In this document: piece after piece, positions 16,086-23,835 of the stretch | How positions within the stretch are numbered: position 1 is the stretch's first letter | How the letters are laid out: each line of letters begins with the position of its first letter | Source of the DNA: Desulfosporosinus acididurans | GTDB taxonomy: Bacteria; Bacillota; Desulfitobacteriia; Desulfitobacteriales; Desulfitobacteriaceae | Length of the DNA stretch: 64,000 bases | NCBI RefSeq assembly: GCF_001029285.1 | Contig: NZ_LDZY01000009.1 | Span: 124,001-188,000 of the forward strand | Reading direction: 5' to 3' | Program-made: the position numbers and the translations under genes | Notes under the pieces: generated by a model | What the model saw: the letters and a program-made list of their open reading frames with translations, nothing else | Databases searched by the model: none | What the model was told of the DNA's origin: nothing

Positions 16086-16220
16086 GATTTAGGAATTCTG
16101 ATTGGTTTTATCGTTGTCATGACATTGAGTGCCATATTTAGTTCAATACTTTATCAGTCTACTCCCGCCGCTGAACCATATATGTTTATTTTAGGTACCA
16201 TCTGCTGTTGGGCGAGGTCC
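16086..16220 (+). pseudogene. Membrane-protein fragment
   Basis: The frame reads LGILIGFIVVMTLSAIFSSI, a short polar loop with P-A-A-E-P, then YMFILGTICCW, without a start codon. Two hydrophobic helices separated by a short loop suggest a piece of a transporter. The family is unidentified. Confidence 0.4.
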
Positions 16221-16263
16221 GAGCACGTTGAGTGCGTGGTAAGTTTAAGAAAACATACACTCT

Positions 16264-16288
16264 AAACCCGCTTGTGGTGCGGGTTTTA
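16264..16288 (+). terminator. Intrinsic terminator
   Basis: AAACCCGC-TTGTGGT-GCGGGTTT followed by TAGGTTT. Confidence 0.65.
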
Positions 16289-16315
16289 GGTTTAAGAATA
16301 TTCGAAATCGAATTA

Positions 16316-16370
16316 AAAACAGGCGCAATGTTTTTTGGGCGTTCGAGGAAACATATCGCCTGTTTTTTTA
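16316..16370 (+). terminator. Long terminator hairpin
   Basis: An outer stem AAAACAGGCG/CGCCTGTTTT encloses an inner ATGTTT/AAACAT stem with a GGGCGTTCG loop, followed by T7. It is too strong to be chance, but no gene upstream that it serves was identified. Open frames across it are not credible. Confidence 0.7.
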
Positions 16371-16493
16371 CAAATTGTAGTAGTATAGGAAATAGATTAT
16401 TGTCCTCGTGTGTCGGGAAAGTGCAATGTTAATGTGGGGAGGCGAAGCCTTACTTAATGAAGGTATCTAGACTTGTCGACGATAAAGTTCACT

Positions 16494-17456
16494 TTAGGTG
16501 TCCTTAAATAATAATCTAAATTCGCTGTATCCTTCGCGGTCTAAATCTTCTTTGGGTATAAAGCGTAGCGATGAAGAATTTATGCAATATCTAAGCACGT
16601 TTGGGCTTGGCCCATCGGGAAAAACATGCCCTAGGTGAGAATCAGCTTCCTTACTTCGAACCTCTGTCCTAGTCATTCCGTGGCTTAAATCAGCTTTCTC
16701 TTTTAAAGACGTTGAGACGATGGGCTTAGTAAAACTAGGCCATCCGCAGCCACTATTAAACTTATCATTTGAACAAAATAGAGGTTCGCCCGAGACTACA
16801 TCAACATAAATACCTTCACGTTCATTATTCCAATATTCGTTTTGGAAAGGTGGTTCGGTGCCATTCTCTTGTGTAACATGATATTGTAAATCAGTTAGTC
16901 TGGATTTTATCTGCGATCTATCGATTGGCCAATTCTTATTTATAAACTCATCGCGGCCAGACCCTTGACGATATAGAGAATAGCGGAAGTGGTTTTTCTC
17001 ATGGAAATCTTGATGATATTCTTCTGCAGGAAAAAATATTGTTGCCGGGAGAATTTTGGTAACAATAGGTCTTTGAAAATGACCGCTTTCTATTAGAGCT
17101 TGTTTAGAGGCTTCGGCTTTAAGATGCTGTTTCTCGCCATGATAAAAAATAGCCGTTTGGTATGACTGTCCTCGATCATTGAACTGACCACCTGGATCGG
17201 TTGGATCAATTTGTCGCCAAAAAATTTCCAAAAGTTTATCATAGGATATTTGATTTGGGTCAAACGAAATTTGGACAGCTTCGAAATGTCCGGTCGTTCC
17301 GGAACATACTTCTTTATAGGTTGGATTTTCAGTATGACCACCGATGTAGCCCGAAACCACATTAATAACGCCTTTAAGTTGTTTGAACGGGGATACCATG
17401 CACCAAAAGCATCCACCGGCAAAGGTAGCAAAACTTATTCTATTCGTTACGTCCAA
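16494..17456 (-). CDS. msrAB: Peptide methionine sulfoxide reductase MsrA/MsrB fusion
   Basis: The protein is 320 residues. The start is taken as TTG at 17456, eight bases after AAAGGGGTG; the frame is open further upstream without a better site. The MsrA half has GGCFWC (catalytic Cys16), [13 protein letters not shown] and EEYHQDF. The MsrB half has [33 protein letters not shown] and the catalytic [13 protein letters not shown]. The usual MsrB zinc CxxC pairs are not evident. The enzyme repairs both S- and R-methionine sulfoxide, with thioredoxin as reductant; a thioredoxin-like gene lies 440 bp away on the other strand. Confidence 0.93.
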   Translation of the reverse strand: MDVTNRISFATFAGGCFWCMVSPFKQLKGVINVVSGYIGGHTENPTYKEVCSGTTGHFEAVQISFDPNQISYDKLLEIFWRQIDPTDPGGQFNDRGQSYQTAIFYHGEKQHLKAEASKQALIESGHFQRPIVTKILPATIFFPAEEYHQDFHEKNHFRYSLYRQGSGRDEFINKNWPIDRSQIKSRLTDLQYHVTQENGTEPPFQNEYWNNEREGIYVDVVSGEPLFCSNDKFNSGCGWPSFTKPIVSTSLKEKADLSHGMTRTEVRSKEADSHLGHVFPDGPSPNVLRYCINSSSLRFIPKEDLDREGYSEFRLLFKDT

Positions 17457-17898
17457 TAGGTTCACCCCTTTATCCAGAGAAATTACAACGACGTTAAAAG
17501 ATTTCCCGTTATCGCAAAAAATACACCTCAATACGAAAGCATCTCGGTCCTAAACTGGTTTAGTGTTGAAGATGCTGTGATGATACGAGTGTTTCGTCTA
17601 TCTCGGTGAGGGAGTTAATTTGTTTTGCGTTTGCTATAAAGTTGTGAGATGATTGAAGAGTAAAGGCAGGGGTTGTGTGATGGGTAAAGTTATTTACTTT
17701 CAACCGTCGCATTGATCTCTACTAACTTCAGGCCACCAGCGACCCCAGCTAAATTTCGGGAATTTGATAAACTTACTGATTAGGTCAGACCTCCACTGCT
17801 AAAAGAAGACTAAAAATGCCCCACCTGCACCTCCGCTACCCTCAACCCTCAAATTCCCGCCATAACATATATTTAAATAAAATTGGAGATCATTCATC
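17457..17898. other. Intergenic stretch
   Basis: No gene was recognised between msrAB and the thioredoxin-like gene. A C-rich repeat module (CCTCCGCTACCCTCAACCC, about 17835-17860) lies near the right end. Confidence 0.5.
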
Positions 17899-18228
17899 AT
17901 GAGAACTGAATCAGCTATTCATATCCGATTAAAAGAACAACTCAATCAGCTCATGGAACAAGAGAAGCCGATTATCCTATATTTTAGTTCCCGAGACTGT
18001 AATGTTTGCCATGCGGTTTTCCCGAAACTGATGAATCTAATAGATCCTGAATCGATCGACATTGCAATAATTAATATCAATGAGCATGTGGAAATTGCAG
18101 GGCAATTATTGGTTTTTACAGTGCCAACAATACTTATATTCTGTGAAGGCAAAGAAATTCTTAGAGAAAGCCGTTTTATTGATTTTCAGAAGGTTGAAAG
18201 GATTCTAAATTTCTTAAGTGAAATGTAA
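17899..18228 (+). CDS. Thioredoxin-like protein
   Basis: The protein is 109 residues. It has a thioredoxin fold with the active site YFSSRDCNVCHAVFPKL (CNVC at residues 34-37) and the cis-proline strand FTVPTILIF. The N-terminal helix QLNQLMEQEKPIILYF is typical of clostridial thioredoxin-family proteins rather than TrxA. It has no signal peptide, so it is cytoplasmic. Its partners are unknown; the nearby msrAB would need a thiol donor. A broken VOC gene follows its stop codon without a gap. Confidence 0.85.
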   Translation: MRTESAIHIRLKEQLNQLMEQEKPIILYFSSRDCNVCHAVFPKLMNLIDPESIDIAIININEHVEIAGQLLVFTVPTILIFCEGKEILRESRFIDFQKVERILNFLSEM

Positions 18229-18504
18229 GATTCGTCTGGAACTACAATATTACTTGCTAGGGCTTCAAAACCAGAACAAATATCTTTTATTGGAAATCAA
18301 GCAGGAGGAAGAGTTTTACTATTCCTTGGGACAAATGACTTTTGGCGCGATTATAATGATATGTTAGAAAAAGGAATTAAATTCGTCAGAGAACCCAAAG
18401 AACAATCGTACGGTATTGTGGCAGTATTCAAAGACTTATATGGGGATTTATGGGATTTGGTTCAATTCGAGGAAAGCCATTCGATGTTTAAACGAGTCAA
18501 ATAG
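18229..18504 (+). pseudogene. VOC/glyoxalase-family C-terminal fragment
   Basis: In frame from 18229 the sequence reads LLARASKPEQISFIGNQAGG, RVLLFLGTNDFWRDYNDML, GIKFVREPKEQSYGIVAVF and DLYGDLWDLVQF, the second half of a VOC (glyoxalase/bleomycin resistance) domain. The N-terminal half and any start codon are missing, and the fragment abuts the thioredoxin-like stop. It is a remnant left by a deletion. Confidence 0.8.
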
Positions 18505-18562
18505 ACCGATTAGCCCAACATATAATGGGAATTCAGATTTCTTGATTTTAGGAGGAAAAAAT

Positions 18563-19135
18563 TTGGCTCAGTTGTATTTCCGCTATGCTACTATGGGGAG
18601 CGGTAAAACAGCGGACTTATTGAAGATTGCATATAACTATTCGGAACAGGGAAAAAGTGTCTTAATCTTCACTCCTGCGATTGATACTCGCTTTGGTGAA
18701 GGAAGAGTTACTTCAAGGATGGGGATTTCCAAACCAGCCATATCTATTGATGGGAAAACGAACATTTTCGATCAAGTCAAAAGTGAGATGCCAGATTGTG
18801 TTCTATGTGATGAAGGGAACTTTTTAACCCGAAAAAATGTATTGGAATTCTGTCGTGTTGTTGATGAATTAAATATCCCGGTGATTATTTATGGCTTAAA
18901 AAATGATTTTCAAAATAATTTATTTGAAGGAAGTGAAGCTCTTCTCATCTTTGCTGATAAGATTGAAGAAGTAAAAACCGTATGTTGGTATTGCAATCGC
19001 AAAGCAACCATGGTCTTAAGATTTAAAGATGGGGCACCAATTTTTGAGGGTCAGCAAATAGAAATAGGCGGAAATGAAAGCTATCTACCTGTCTGCAGGA
19101 GATGCTGGAACAAAGCTAAGACCAATTCTAAGTAA
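18563..19135 (+). CDS. tdk: Thymidine kinase
   Basis: The protein is 190 residues, starting at TTG (18563) eight bases after AGGAGG. It has the class II thymidine kinase features: LYFRYATMGSGKTADLL (P-loop), a Walker-B-like VLCDEGNFL, IPVIIYGLKNDF, and four zinc-binding cysteines in CWYC and CRRC. The Walker B segment reads D-E-G-N-F where most members have D-E-A-Q-F. It phosphorylates thymidine for salvage. The gene sits alone between fragments and repeats. Confidence 0.88.
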   Translation: MAQLYFRYATMGSGKTADLLKIAYNYSEQGKSVLIFTPAIDTRFGEGRVTSRMGISKPAISIDGKTNIFDQVKSEMPDCVLCDEGNFLTRKNVLEFCRVVDELNIPVIIYGLKNDFQNNLFEGSEALLIFADKIEEVKTVCWYCNRKATMVLRFKDGAPIFEGQQIEIGGNESYLPVCRRCWNKAKTNSK

Positions 19136-19142
19136 TTCGAGT

Positions 19143-19255
19143 CTCCGCGCTACCCTTCACCCCCAGCTACCCTCAAGAAGAAAAAGTCGCCTCAATAAAG
19201 TCTAGCTAGGGGTTGAGTAGGGGAGTGCTGCCGGTGGGGGTTACCTCAGGCGAAA
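19143..19255. repeat. Interspersed repeat modules
   Basis: It carries CGCGCTACCCTTCACCCCCA, CTACCCTCAAGAAGAAAAAG, TCGCCTCAATAAAGTCTAGC and GGGGTTGAGTAGGGGAGTGC. The CTCAAGAAGAAA-AGTCGCC-TAATAAAG-TTAGCT module recurs at 20350 and 36855. Confidence 0.6.
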
Positions 19256-19285
19256 TAGATTAAGGATATGTAGGTGGTCATAGTA

Positions 19286-19480
19286 ATGGATGGAAATAAT
19301 CGTGCAAATATTAGGCAAGGCACGCACGTTTTAATAGTTCAAAAACAAGATCAAAGAACTGAAAAATTAACTGAAGGTATCGTTAAAGATATTCTAACTA
19401 ATTCGTCCACCCATCCTCATGGAATAAAAGTTCGCCTTGAGAGTGGAATAGTGGGTCGAGTAAAGCGAATTCTCCTTTAA
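19286..19480 (+). CDS. ywbE: YwbE family protein (DUF2196)
   Basis: The protein is 64 residues from ATG 19286, preceded by AGGTGG. It matches YwbE across its length: NIRQGTHVLIVQKQDQR, then KLTEGIVKDILTNSSTHPHG and IKVRLESGIVGRVKRI. This is a small KOW/SH3-like basic fold of unknown function, widely conserved. A longer in-frame start four codons upstream is less well placed. Confidence 0.9.
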   Translation: MDGNNRANIRQGTHVLIVQKQDQRTEKLTEGIVKDILTNSSTHPHGIKVRLESGIVGRVKRILL

Positions 19481-19500
19481 ACCTCAGTCACCTGGCGATG

Positions 19501-19626
19501 ATGTGTCCGTTGTTCCGGATAGAATTACAAAATCGAGGTTTTACTGTTAAAGACTGTGAAGAGAAATATCGCGGGGAGCGGGCAACTAATATTTGTAATA
19601 GAGGACGTACTGGAAAAGGCGTACAG
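19501..19626 (+). pseudogene. Fragment resembling phage-type poly-gamma-glutamate hydrolase
   Basis: The frame reads IELQNRGFTVKDCEEKYRGE, then ATNICNRGRTGKGVQ, and runs straight into a TfoX fragment. The N-I-C-N-R-x-R-x-G-K-G-V-Q core is reminiscent of PghP/YoqZ (DUF867) zinc peptidases. N- and C-terminal parts are missing. The family call is tentative; that it is a fragment is clear. Confidence 0.5.
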
Positions 19627-19631
19627 TACCA

Positions 19632-19720
19632 TTTGATGACAAGCCCATGGTAATGCCATATTATGAGGTTCCTGTTGATATTTTGGAAAACAGAGAACAA
19701 TTAGCTGAATGGGCTATGAA
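19632..19720 (+). pseudogene. TfoX-N gene fragment (internal segment)
   Basis: The segment FDDKPMVMPYYEVPVDILEN-REQLAEWAMK is nearly identical at DNA level to bases 4304-4392 of the intact gene. It is cut on the left by the PghP-like fragment and on the right by the repeat beginning GTACAGTGGTATAATTAGG. Confidence 0.9.
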
Positions 19721-19880
19721 AGTACAGTGGTATAATTAGGAATAAGTTGGAGGAGGGCGGTTAGAACTGGCCTGTCCGCCAATTCTGTCAATTGGCGGAC
19801 AACTCAAAGCGGTAATATTCCGTCCAGTGTTGCGCGGAGGACATCGGTGAATGAGTCGAAACAAGAGAGCCTTGAAATGT
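19721..19880. repeat. Interspersed repeat family, 5' module (copy A)
   Basis: It begins with GTACAGTGGTATAATTAGG, then GGAGGAGGGCGGTTAGAACT. A perfect hairpin GTCCGCCAATT-N5-AATTGGCGGAC follows (19774-19800), then GCGGTAATATTCCGTCCAGT and AACAAGAGAGCC. The first ~130 bp are almost identical to 23522-23650, and both begin at the same base after unrelated sequence. This fixes the left end of the element. Confidence 0.8.
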
Positions 19881-19941
19881 AGCATTGTTTTGAATGGGCA
19901 ATTCTAAACATAGAAAAGAAAGGATCAGGAGGCATGTTAGC

Positions 19942-20289
19942 ATGAGTCAGCCTAATAAGTTGGTAGTGGTTTGGACTAACGGAGATAGGGAAGTTGCAAT
20001 ACGTATGGCATTTATGTATACACTAAATTCTAAACTTAAGGAATGGTGGGATGAAGTCTCCCTGATAGTTTGGGGTCCATCTGCAAAACTTCTCACAGAA
20101 GATACATCGTTGCAGGAATACATTGGGAAAATTAAAGATGCGGGTGTGGACGTATTAGCCTGTAAGGCATGCGCAGATAGTTATGGGGTTTCTGAAATGT
20201 TAGAAAAGATCGGGATAGACGTAAAATATACGGGTCAAGTGCTTACGGATTTTCTAAAAGACGAAAATGCAAGAGTTATAACTGTCTAA
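19942..20289 (+). CDS. DsrE family protein
   Basis: The protein is 115 residues from ATG 19942, about nine bases after AGGAGG. The DsrE/DsrF-like fold is indicated by KLVVVWTNGDREVAIRMAFMY, VSLIVWGPSAKLLTED and a C-terminal VLACKACADSYGV with two cysteines (C-x2-C). Members of this superfamily handle sulfur or persulfide in sulfur-relay reactions, but many stand-alone copies are uncharacterised. There is no neighbouring dsr operon. Two further DsrE-like genes lie at 61920-62645. Confidence 0.8.
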   Translation: MSQPNKLVVVWTNGDREVAIRMAFMYTLNSKLKEWWDEVSLIVWGPSAKLLTEDTSLQEYIGKIKDAGVDVLACKACADSYGVSEMLEKIGIDVKYTGQVLTDFLKDENARVITV

Positions 20290-20339
20290 GCTAGATTTTA
20301 CTATTGTTTTCATCAATTATTGTCGTCTCACGTCACTCC

Positions 20340-20400
20340 CAGCACCCCCGCTAACCTCAAGAAGAAATAGCCGCTCTAATAATGGGTAGCCAGTTGTCTG
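20340..20400. repeat. Interspersed repeat module
   Basis: CACCCCCGCTAACCTCAAG, AAGAAATAGCCGCTCTAATA and ATGGGTAGC are modules shared with 19143-19255, 26317 and 36855. Confidence 0.55.
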
Positions 20401-20453
20401 GCGATTGGGACGGGAGTCTATCAATTGAAGGAAAGTTTGAAGGAGGGAAAAAG

Positions 20454-20789
20454 ATGAGTACTTATAATTTCAAGGTAAGCATTTCTCCGATCGAAGCATT
20501 AGATTTAGTCAAGCAAAATGAAAATGCCAATCTTGTACACGAGGAAACTCATGATTTGGGCAATGGAAGTTACATTGGGACCTTAATATTCGAGAAATAT
20601 TATATGCGGGTGAAGAATAGGGTGGCACTCGTGGTAATAATCGATAATATTTATGGACAAACAGATGTAAGATCGATATCTACTGGTAGTTCAGAAGGCA
20701 TGATTTTAAATTTTGATTGGGGTGCGGCTAATTCCTTTGCCAATAGTGTACAAGACATTCTTAGTGATTATATTATTTCACCAGAATAA
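20454..20789 (+). CDS. DUF6054 family protein
   Basis: The protein is 111 residues from ATG 20454, which follows GAAGGAGGG; a longer in-frame start lies inside repeat sequence. It is recognised by YNFKVSISPIEALDLVKQ, LVHEETHDLGNGSYIGTLIF, EKYYMRVKNRVALVVIIDN and ATGSSEGMI-like ISTGSSEGMILNFDWGAANSF. The family is small, soluble and of unknown function in Firmicutes. It is a single-gene unit in an accessory region. Confidence 0.75.
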   Translation: MSTYNFKVSISPIEALDLVKQNENANLVHEETHDLGNGSYIGTLIFEKYYMRVKNRVALVVIIDNIYGQTDVRSISTGSSEGMILNFDWGAANSFANSVQDILSDYIISPE

Positions 20790-20935
20790 TTAAGTACCAA
20801 TGGGGCCATTTCCGCTACCCTCAACCACAAAAACCTATAAACATGATTTAGGGAATAATTTTACATAATATTAAGAGTGTTCTTCGTAAGGTTCTGGAAT
20901 CGTTTACGTGAAATAAAATTGTTATCTCAAAAAAG

Positions 20936-21029
20936 AAGAGGGGCTTGCCCCCTCACCTTTAGTATATCTAATACCATCCGTAGGAATATGGGTTATAAGC
21001 ATAGGGATAGGCAATCCAAAACCAAGCAT
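20936..21029 (-). pseudogene. Deleted copy of the 37823-37948 Tyr-rich peptide gene
   Basis: The sequence from CTTGCCCCCTCACCTTTAG to CCAAAACCAAGCATGTGAT reproduces both ends of the 37.8 kb gene and its terminator almost exactly. About 65 bp of its middle are missing. The reading frame is shifted after M-L-G-F-G, so the YPYAYTPYSYGWY tail is lost. Confidence 0.8.
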
Positions 21030-21103
21030 GTGATTACTTTTATCCGTGCTAAGCCCCCTGAAACGTTAGTATCTAGGATTGTAAATATTATTAACTTCAA
21101 CAC

Positions 21104-21705
21104 TTGACAAGGAGCTGAATTCAAGTATAATAATCTCATAATCAGCTATTAATCAAAGATTCAGTGCTAAAAACTGTTGGTAGCGTGCTAGGGAAGTTTC
21201 GATTCATCGAAGGTTTCAGCAGTGCAATCAGTTAGGACGATGCTGAAATTGGAGTAATCGAATCCACCTAGAAGGGTGGTTATTTTGTTTAGAAAGAAAA
21301 TTTTCCCGCAAAGTTCTTCTTGGTTAGGTCTGTATGAGGTCAAGTCAGTTAGTCAAATTCGTATGAGCCAGGTTAGTTTTTAAAACACAAAGAAATAGTG
21401 GAGGATTTGTCTAGATTAGTTTTAACTTAAACTTAGTTATTGAATATTTACGTTTAGTTTAGGTCAAAGTATTTACTCCCTTACTTTTTTAGTTTTTCAA
21501 GATTCTTACTTGGTAATTTTGTTTACTTCTGTGTAAGGTGCTCAAACTATTTTAATTTTACTCTGGTTATGGATTAGATTAGTAAAGCTTTGTTGAAGAT
21601 TAATCTCGAGCCGTGTATCCATTAATTCTAGAGGAACTTTGCGGGATTCAATTTTATATTTCAAGGCCACTCATCATGAGTCCATCATGAGTGGCCTTGT
21701 TTTTT
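21104..21705 (+). ncRNA. Candidate large structured noncoding RNA (~570 nt)
   Basis: A consensus sigma-A promoter (TTGACA at 21104, 16-bp spacer, TATAAT at 21126) predicts a transcript from about 21138. No credible reading frame exists to 21705. Within it, TTCGA-TTCA-TCGAA (21198-21211), TTTCAGCA/TGCTGAAA (21214-21248) and CCACC-TAGAAG-GGTGG (21264-21279) form local hairpins. TCCCGCAAAGTTC (21304) pairs perfectly with GAACTTTGCGGGA (21634), closing a ~310-nt domain. A 13-bp terminator stem with T6 (21662-21705) ends the unit. Promoter, nested stems and terminator without a frame are what a large structural RNA looks like. An alternative is a short leader or attenuator (ending near 21290) followed by a MITE with 13-bp inverted ends. 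No known RNA family was recognised by eye. Confidence 0.5.
21662..21705 (+). terminator. Strong intrinsic terminator
   Basis: CAAGGCCACTCAT pairs perfectly with ATGAGTGGCCTTG and is followed by TTTTTT. It ends the candidate RNA unit. Confidence 0.9.
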
Positions 21706-21835
21706 GTTGTATAGGAAAGTATATATTTTGGACCAGTGAATAAGTATGAGTGTGCATCAGCACACTTTTTTTCAACAGTTACGATATATTTTTTTCTGTG
21801 CGACATAAAATAATAAAATACTTAAATGTTGAGAC

Positions 21836-22190
21836 TTAAGTGAAGGCTATAGTGAATGATCGCTCAACTGACCAAACTGGACAAATCCTAGCAAATCTTA
21901 GCGACAAATACCCTAATAGTGCAGTCTGAGGTTTATAAAGAACAAATGGATCATCTGCAATCTCGCTTAAATCAATCTGCGTAACGTTTGCCAGCCTGTG
22001 ATCTTTATCAACTATTACAAATAACTCCAGCGTCATTATATGTAACGAACTAAAGTCTTTGAAAGGTTGCTGTAGAGTGCAGAAGGACACGTCAACTTTA
22101 GCGGATTCAAGCTGTTTCAAACTCACGCTGGGCAAATAAAGGTTATCTGGTTTGTGCAGAATTAGATTTGGATTTATACAATCATAATAT
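21836..22190 (-). pseudogene. LysR-type regulator, effector-domain fragment
   Basis: The minus-strand frame reads NPNLILHKPDN, SVSLKQLESAKVDVSFCTLQ, LELFVIVDKDHRLANVTQID and LSEIADDPFVLYKP, a middle section of the LysR substrate-binding domain. The helix-turn-helix half is gone, a stop lies just upstream, and the C-terminus is replaced by unrelated residues. Confidence 0.8.
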
Positions 22191-22215
22191 TAGGGCTGGA
22201 ACCTGAATTCTGCCC

Positions 22216-22713
22216 TTAGACATAATGAGATTTGGTCTTTAGCTTTTTGTATTCAATATAGGTTAAGGCAATAATTATAATGTCGAGAAATGTTAATAAC
22301 AATAGCACAGTTGAATGATAGATAGTATACCGATAAATCTGATAAACAACGAAAATTCCTAATGATATTATTGTAAGAGGATAAGCCCAAACTTTTCTTT
22401 TCCATAATACTATTACAAGGATTAATTTTAGCGCACCATGAGAAATCAAGTAAATAACTCCGAAATATTGTGTATTGACGGTAAACTTTGAACTCATTTT
22501 TATTATGGTATTAGCGATTATATCGGTAGGGTCTTGGGATAACTCATGTTCTGTCAGCATAACAGTCATTTTATTTAATCTGGCCGGGTTTAAAAAAAGT
22601 AATAATATTCCCCCTATCATCTCCAAAAAACCATCGATAGCTTTAAGTGATAGCCCAATTTTGAAACTTTTATGGAATATGTTACTGATATCTATATTCC
22701 GAAACTTTCCCAT
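22216..22713 (-). CDS. DUF2127 family membrane protein
   Basis: The protein is 165 residues. The ATG at 22713 follows AGGGG with six-base spacing, preferred over a TTG two codons earlier. Four membrane helices are visible, with the family pattern FKIGLSLKAIDGFLEMIGGI, YFGVIYLISHGALKLILVI-VLWKRKVWAYP and a C-terminal YRY-x-LLLLTFLDIIIIALTYIEY. The function is unknown; it is an integral membrane protein conserved in many bacteria. Confidence 0.85.
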   Translation of the reverse strand: MGKFRNIDISNIFHKSFKIGLSLKAIDGFLEMIGGILLLFLNPARLNKMTVMLTEHELSQDPTDIIANTIIKMSSKFTVNTQYFGVIYLISHGALKLILVIVLWKRKVWAYPLTIISLGIFVVYQIYRYTIYHSTVLLLLTFLDIIIIALTYIEYKKLKTKSHYV

Positions 22714-22834
22714 ATTCAACCCCTACAGTCATTTCGTTTCACTCTATTATTTGCTTGTTTGTATTATTAATTCACATGTAAGGACTGAAACCTAACTTCA
22801 GTCCTTTTTTATGTTCAAAAGGAGGTGAGGCAAA

Positions 22835-22966
22835 ACGGGAAATACTGTCGGAAATATTATCGCTCGTATCGGGACGGATGCATCCCCAATGACGGAGGAG
22901 CTAAAAAAGGTTCATAATATGATCCTCACCTTCAAAGACGAATCCCTGGACGCGCTCAAATTGTAA
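22835..22966 (+). pseudogene. Short fragment with phage tape-measure-like start
   Basis: A strong AAGGAGGTGAGG precedes A-C-G-GGA, where an ATG or TTG would be expected. The frame then reads GNTVGNIIARIGTDASPMTE, ELKKVHNMIL and ends at TAA after 43 codons. The opening resembles N-termini of phage tail tape-measure proteins (T-V-G-x-I-x-x-R-I-G-x-D). It is probably a prophage remnant with a lost start codon; the assignment is weak. Confidence 0.35.
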
Positions 22967-23080
22967 TACATTACTTGACAAATCATCACAAACTTTATGC
23001 AAAGCTAGTGATCAACAGTAGGTAAAAGTCCCAAACTGGTGATTGACTTTGAAATGTACAACTCCGGAGAAGATTCTGCT

Positions 23081-23521
23081 TCAAAGGATGATGGTGAGCT
23101 GAACGTTGCGAAAAGGGCTAGACTCGGCAAGCAGTCCAAAGATAACCTGAAAAATACCAAAAGGAATCATGTAGGCACTGATTAATAAGCCGGCCTTTGC
23201 TATATCAATGTTCAAATTTTGAGAAATTGCGGGTAATAAGGGAGAAACGACCCAATTATCTGCCATAACGATAAATCCGGCCAAACCGAGCAACGCGATA
23301 AGATTCTTCTTCACGTTCTTCGGCATCCCGTTATATTCGAATGCTGCTGGAGTCATTCCGCTGGTCAGTGAGTTAACCAGAGCAGGTGTCGCTATGGGCA
23401 CCGCACTTGCTTTCATGATGGCGGTCACCGCCTTGAGCATTCCAGAAATGATCTTACTGCGTAAGGTTTTAAAGCCAAAACTGCTGGATTTTTCTATTAT
23501 AAATGGAACAGCAATTTGTCC
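23081..23521 (-). pseudogene. MFS transporter, N-terminal fragment
   Basis: From about 23326 downward the minus strand reads MPKNVKKNLIALLGLAGFIV, then MADNWVVSPLLPAISQNLNI and AGLLISAYMIPFGIFQVIFG, the first two helices of an MFS drug-type transporter. It then ends in unrelated residues and a stop. The part upstream of the Met (23327-23521) stays open in frame (residues like KSSSFGFKTLRSKIISGML) but belongs to nothing recognisable. The right edge is the exact start of a repeat copy at 23522. Confidence 0.75.
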
Positions 23522-23750
23522 TGGTACAGTGGTATAATTAGGAATAAGTTGGAGGAGGGCGGTTAGAACTGGCCTGTCCGCCAATTCCGTTAATTGGCGG
23601 ACAACTTAAAGCTGCAATATTACGTTCAGTAAAGCGGGAATTGTTATGTAGCCGGAGAGTGCTGGATAAATAGAACCCGAACAGCCAATCCTGCGGTATG
23701 TCCTTACCTATCCAAAGGCGCTTACCGAGCCGGAAAGCTGGAGGGGGGGC
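23522..23750. repeat. Interspersed repeat family, longest copy
   Basis: It starts GGTACAGTGGTATAATTAGG and carries the perfect hairpin GTCCGCCAATT-N5-AATTGGCGGAC (23576-23602). It continues with GCTGCAATATTACGTTCAGT, GCCGGAGAGTGCTGGATAAA, CAGCCAATCCTGCGGTATGT, CCTTACCTATCCAAAGGCGC and ends in GAGCCGGAAAGCTGGAGGGG. It contains all modules seen singly elsewhere and defines the composite element. Confidence 0.85.
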
Positions 23751-23835
23751 AGAGTTTGACTTGAATATAAACTAACGTTTGCCAGCAAATAAAAAACTTC
23801 CCGAGCTTTAAGCCAGGGAAGACTTTTTGAACGAT

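Noticed and set aside
16232-16432. 66-aa open frame
   Set aside because: It reads through two terminator hairpins, which explains its apparent coding.
18416-18562. N-terminal extension of thymidine kinase
   Set aside because: That part lies inside the VOC remnant; the TTG at 18563 has the AGGAGG site and the natural N-terminus.
21255-21290. T-box-like AGGGTGG near the end of the 21.1 kb leader
   Set aside because: The core T-box sequence (TGGNACCGCG) is absent and no aminoacyl-tRNA synthetase or amino acid gene follows.
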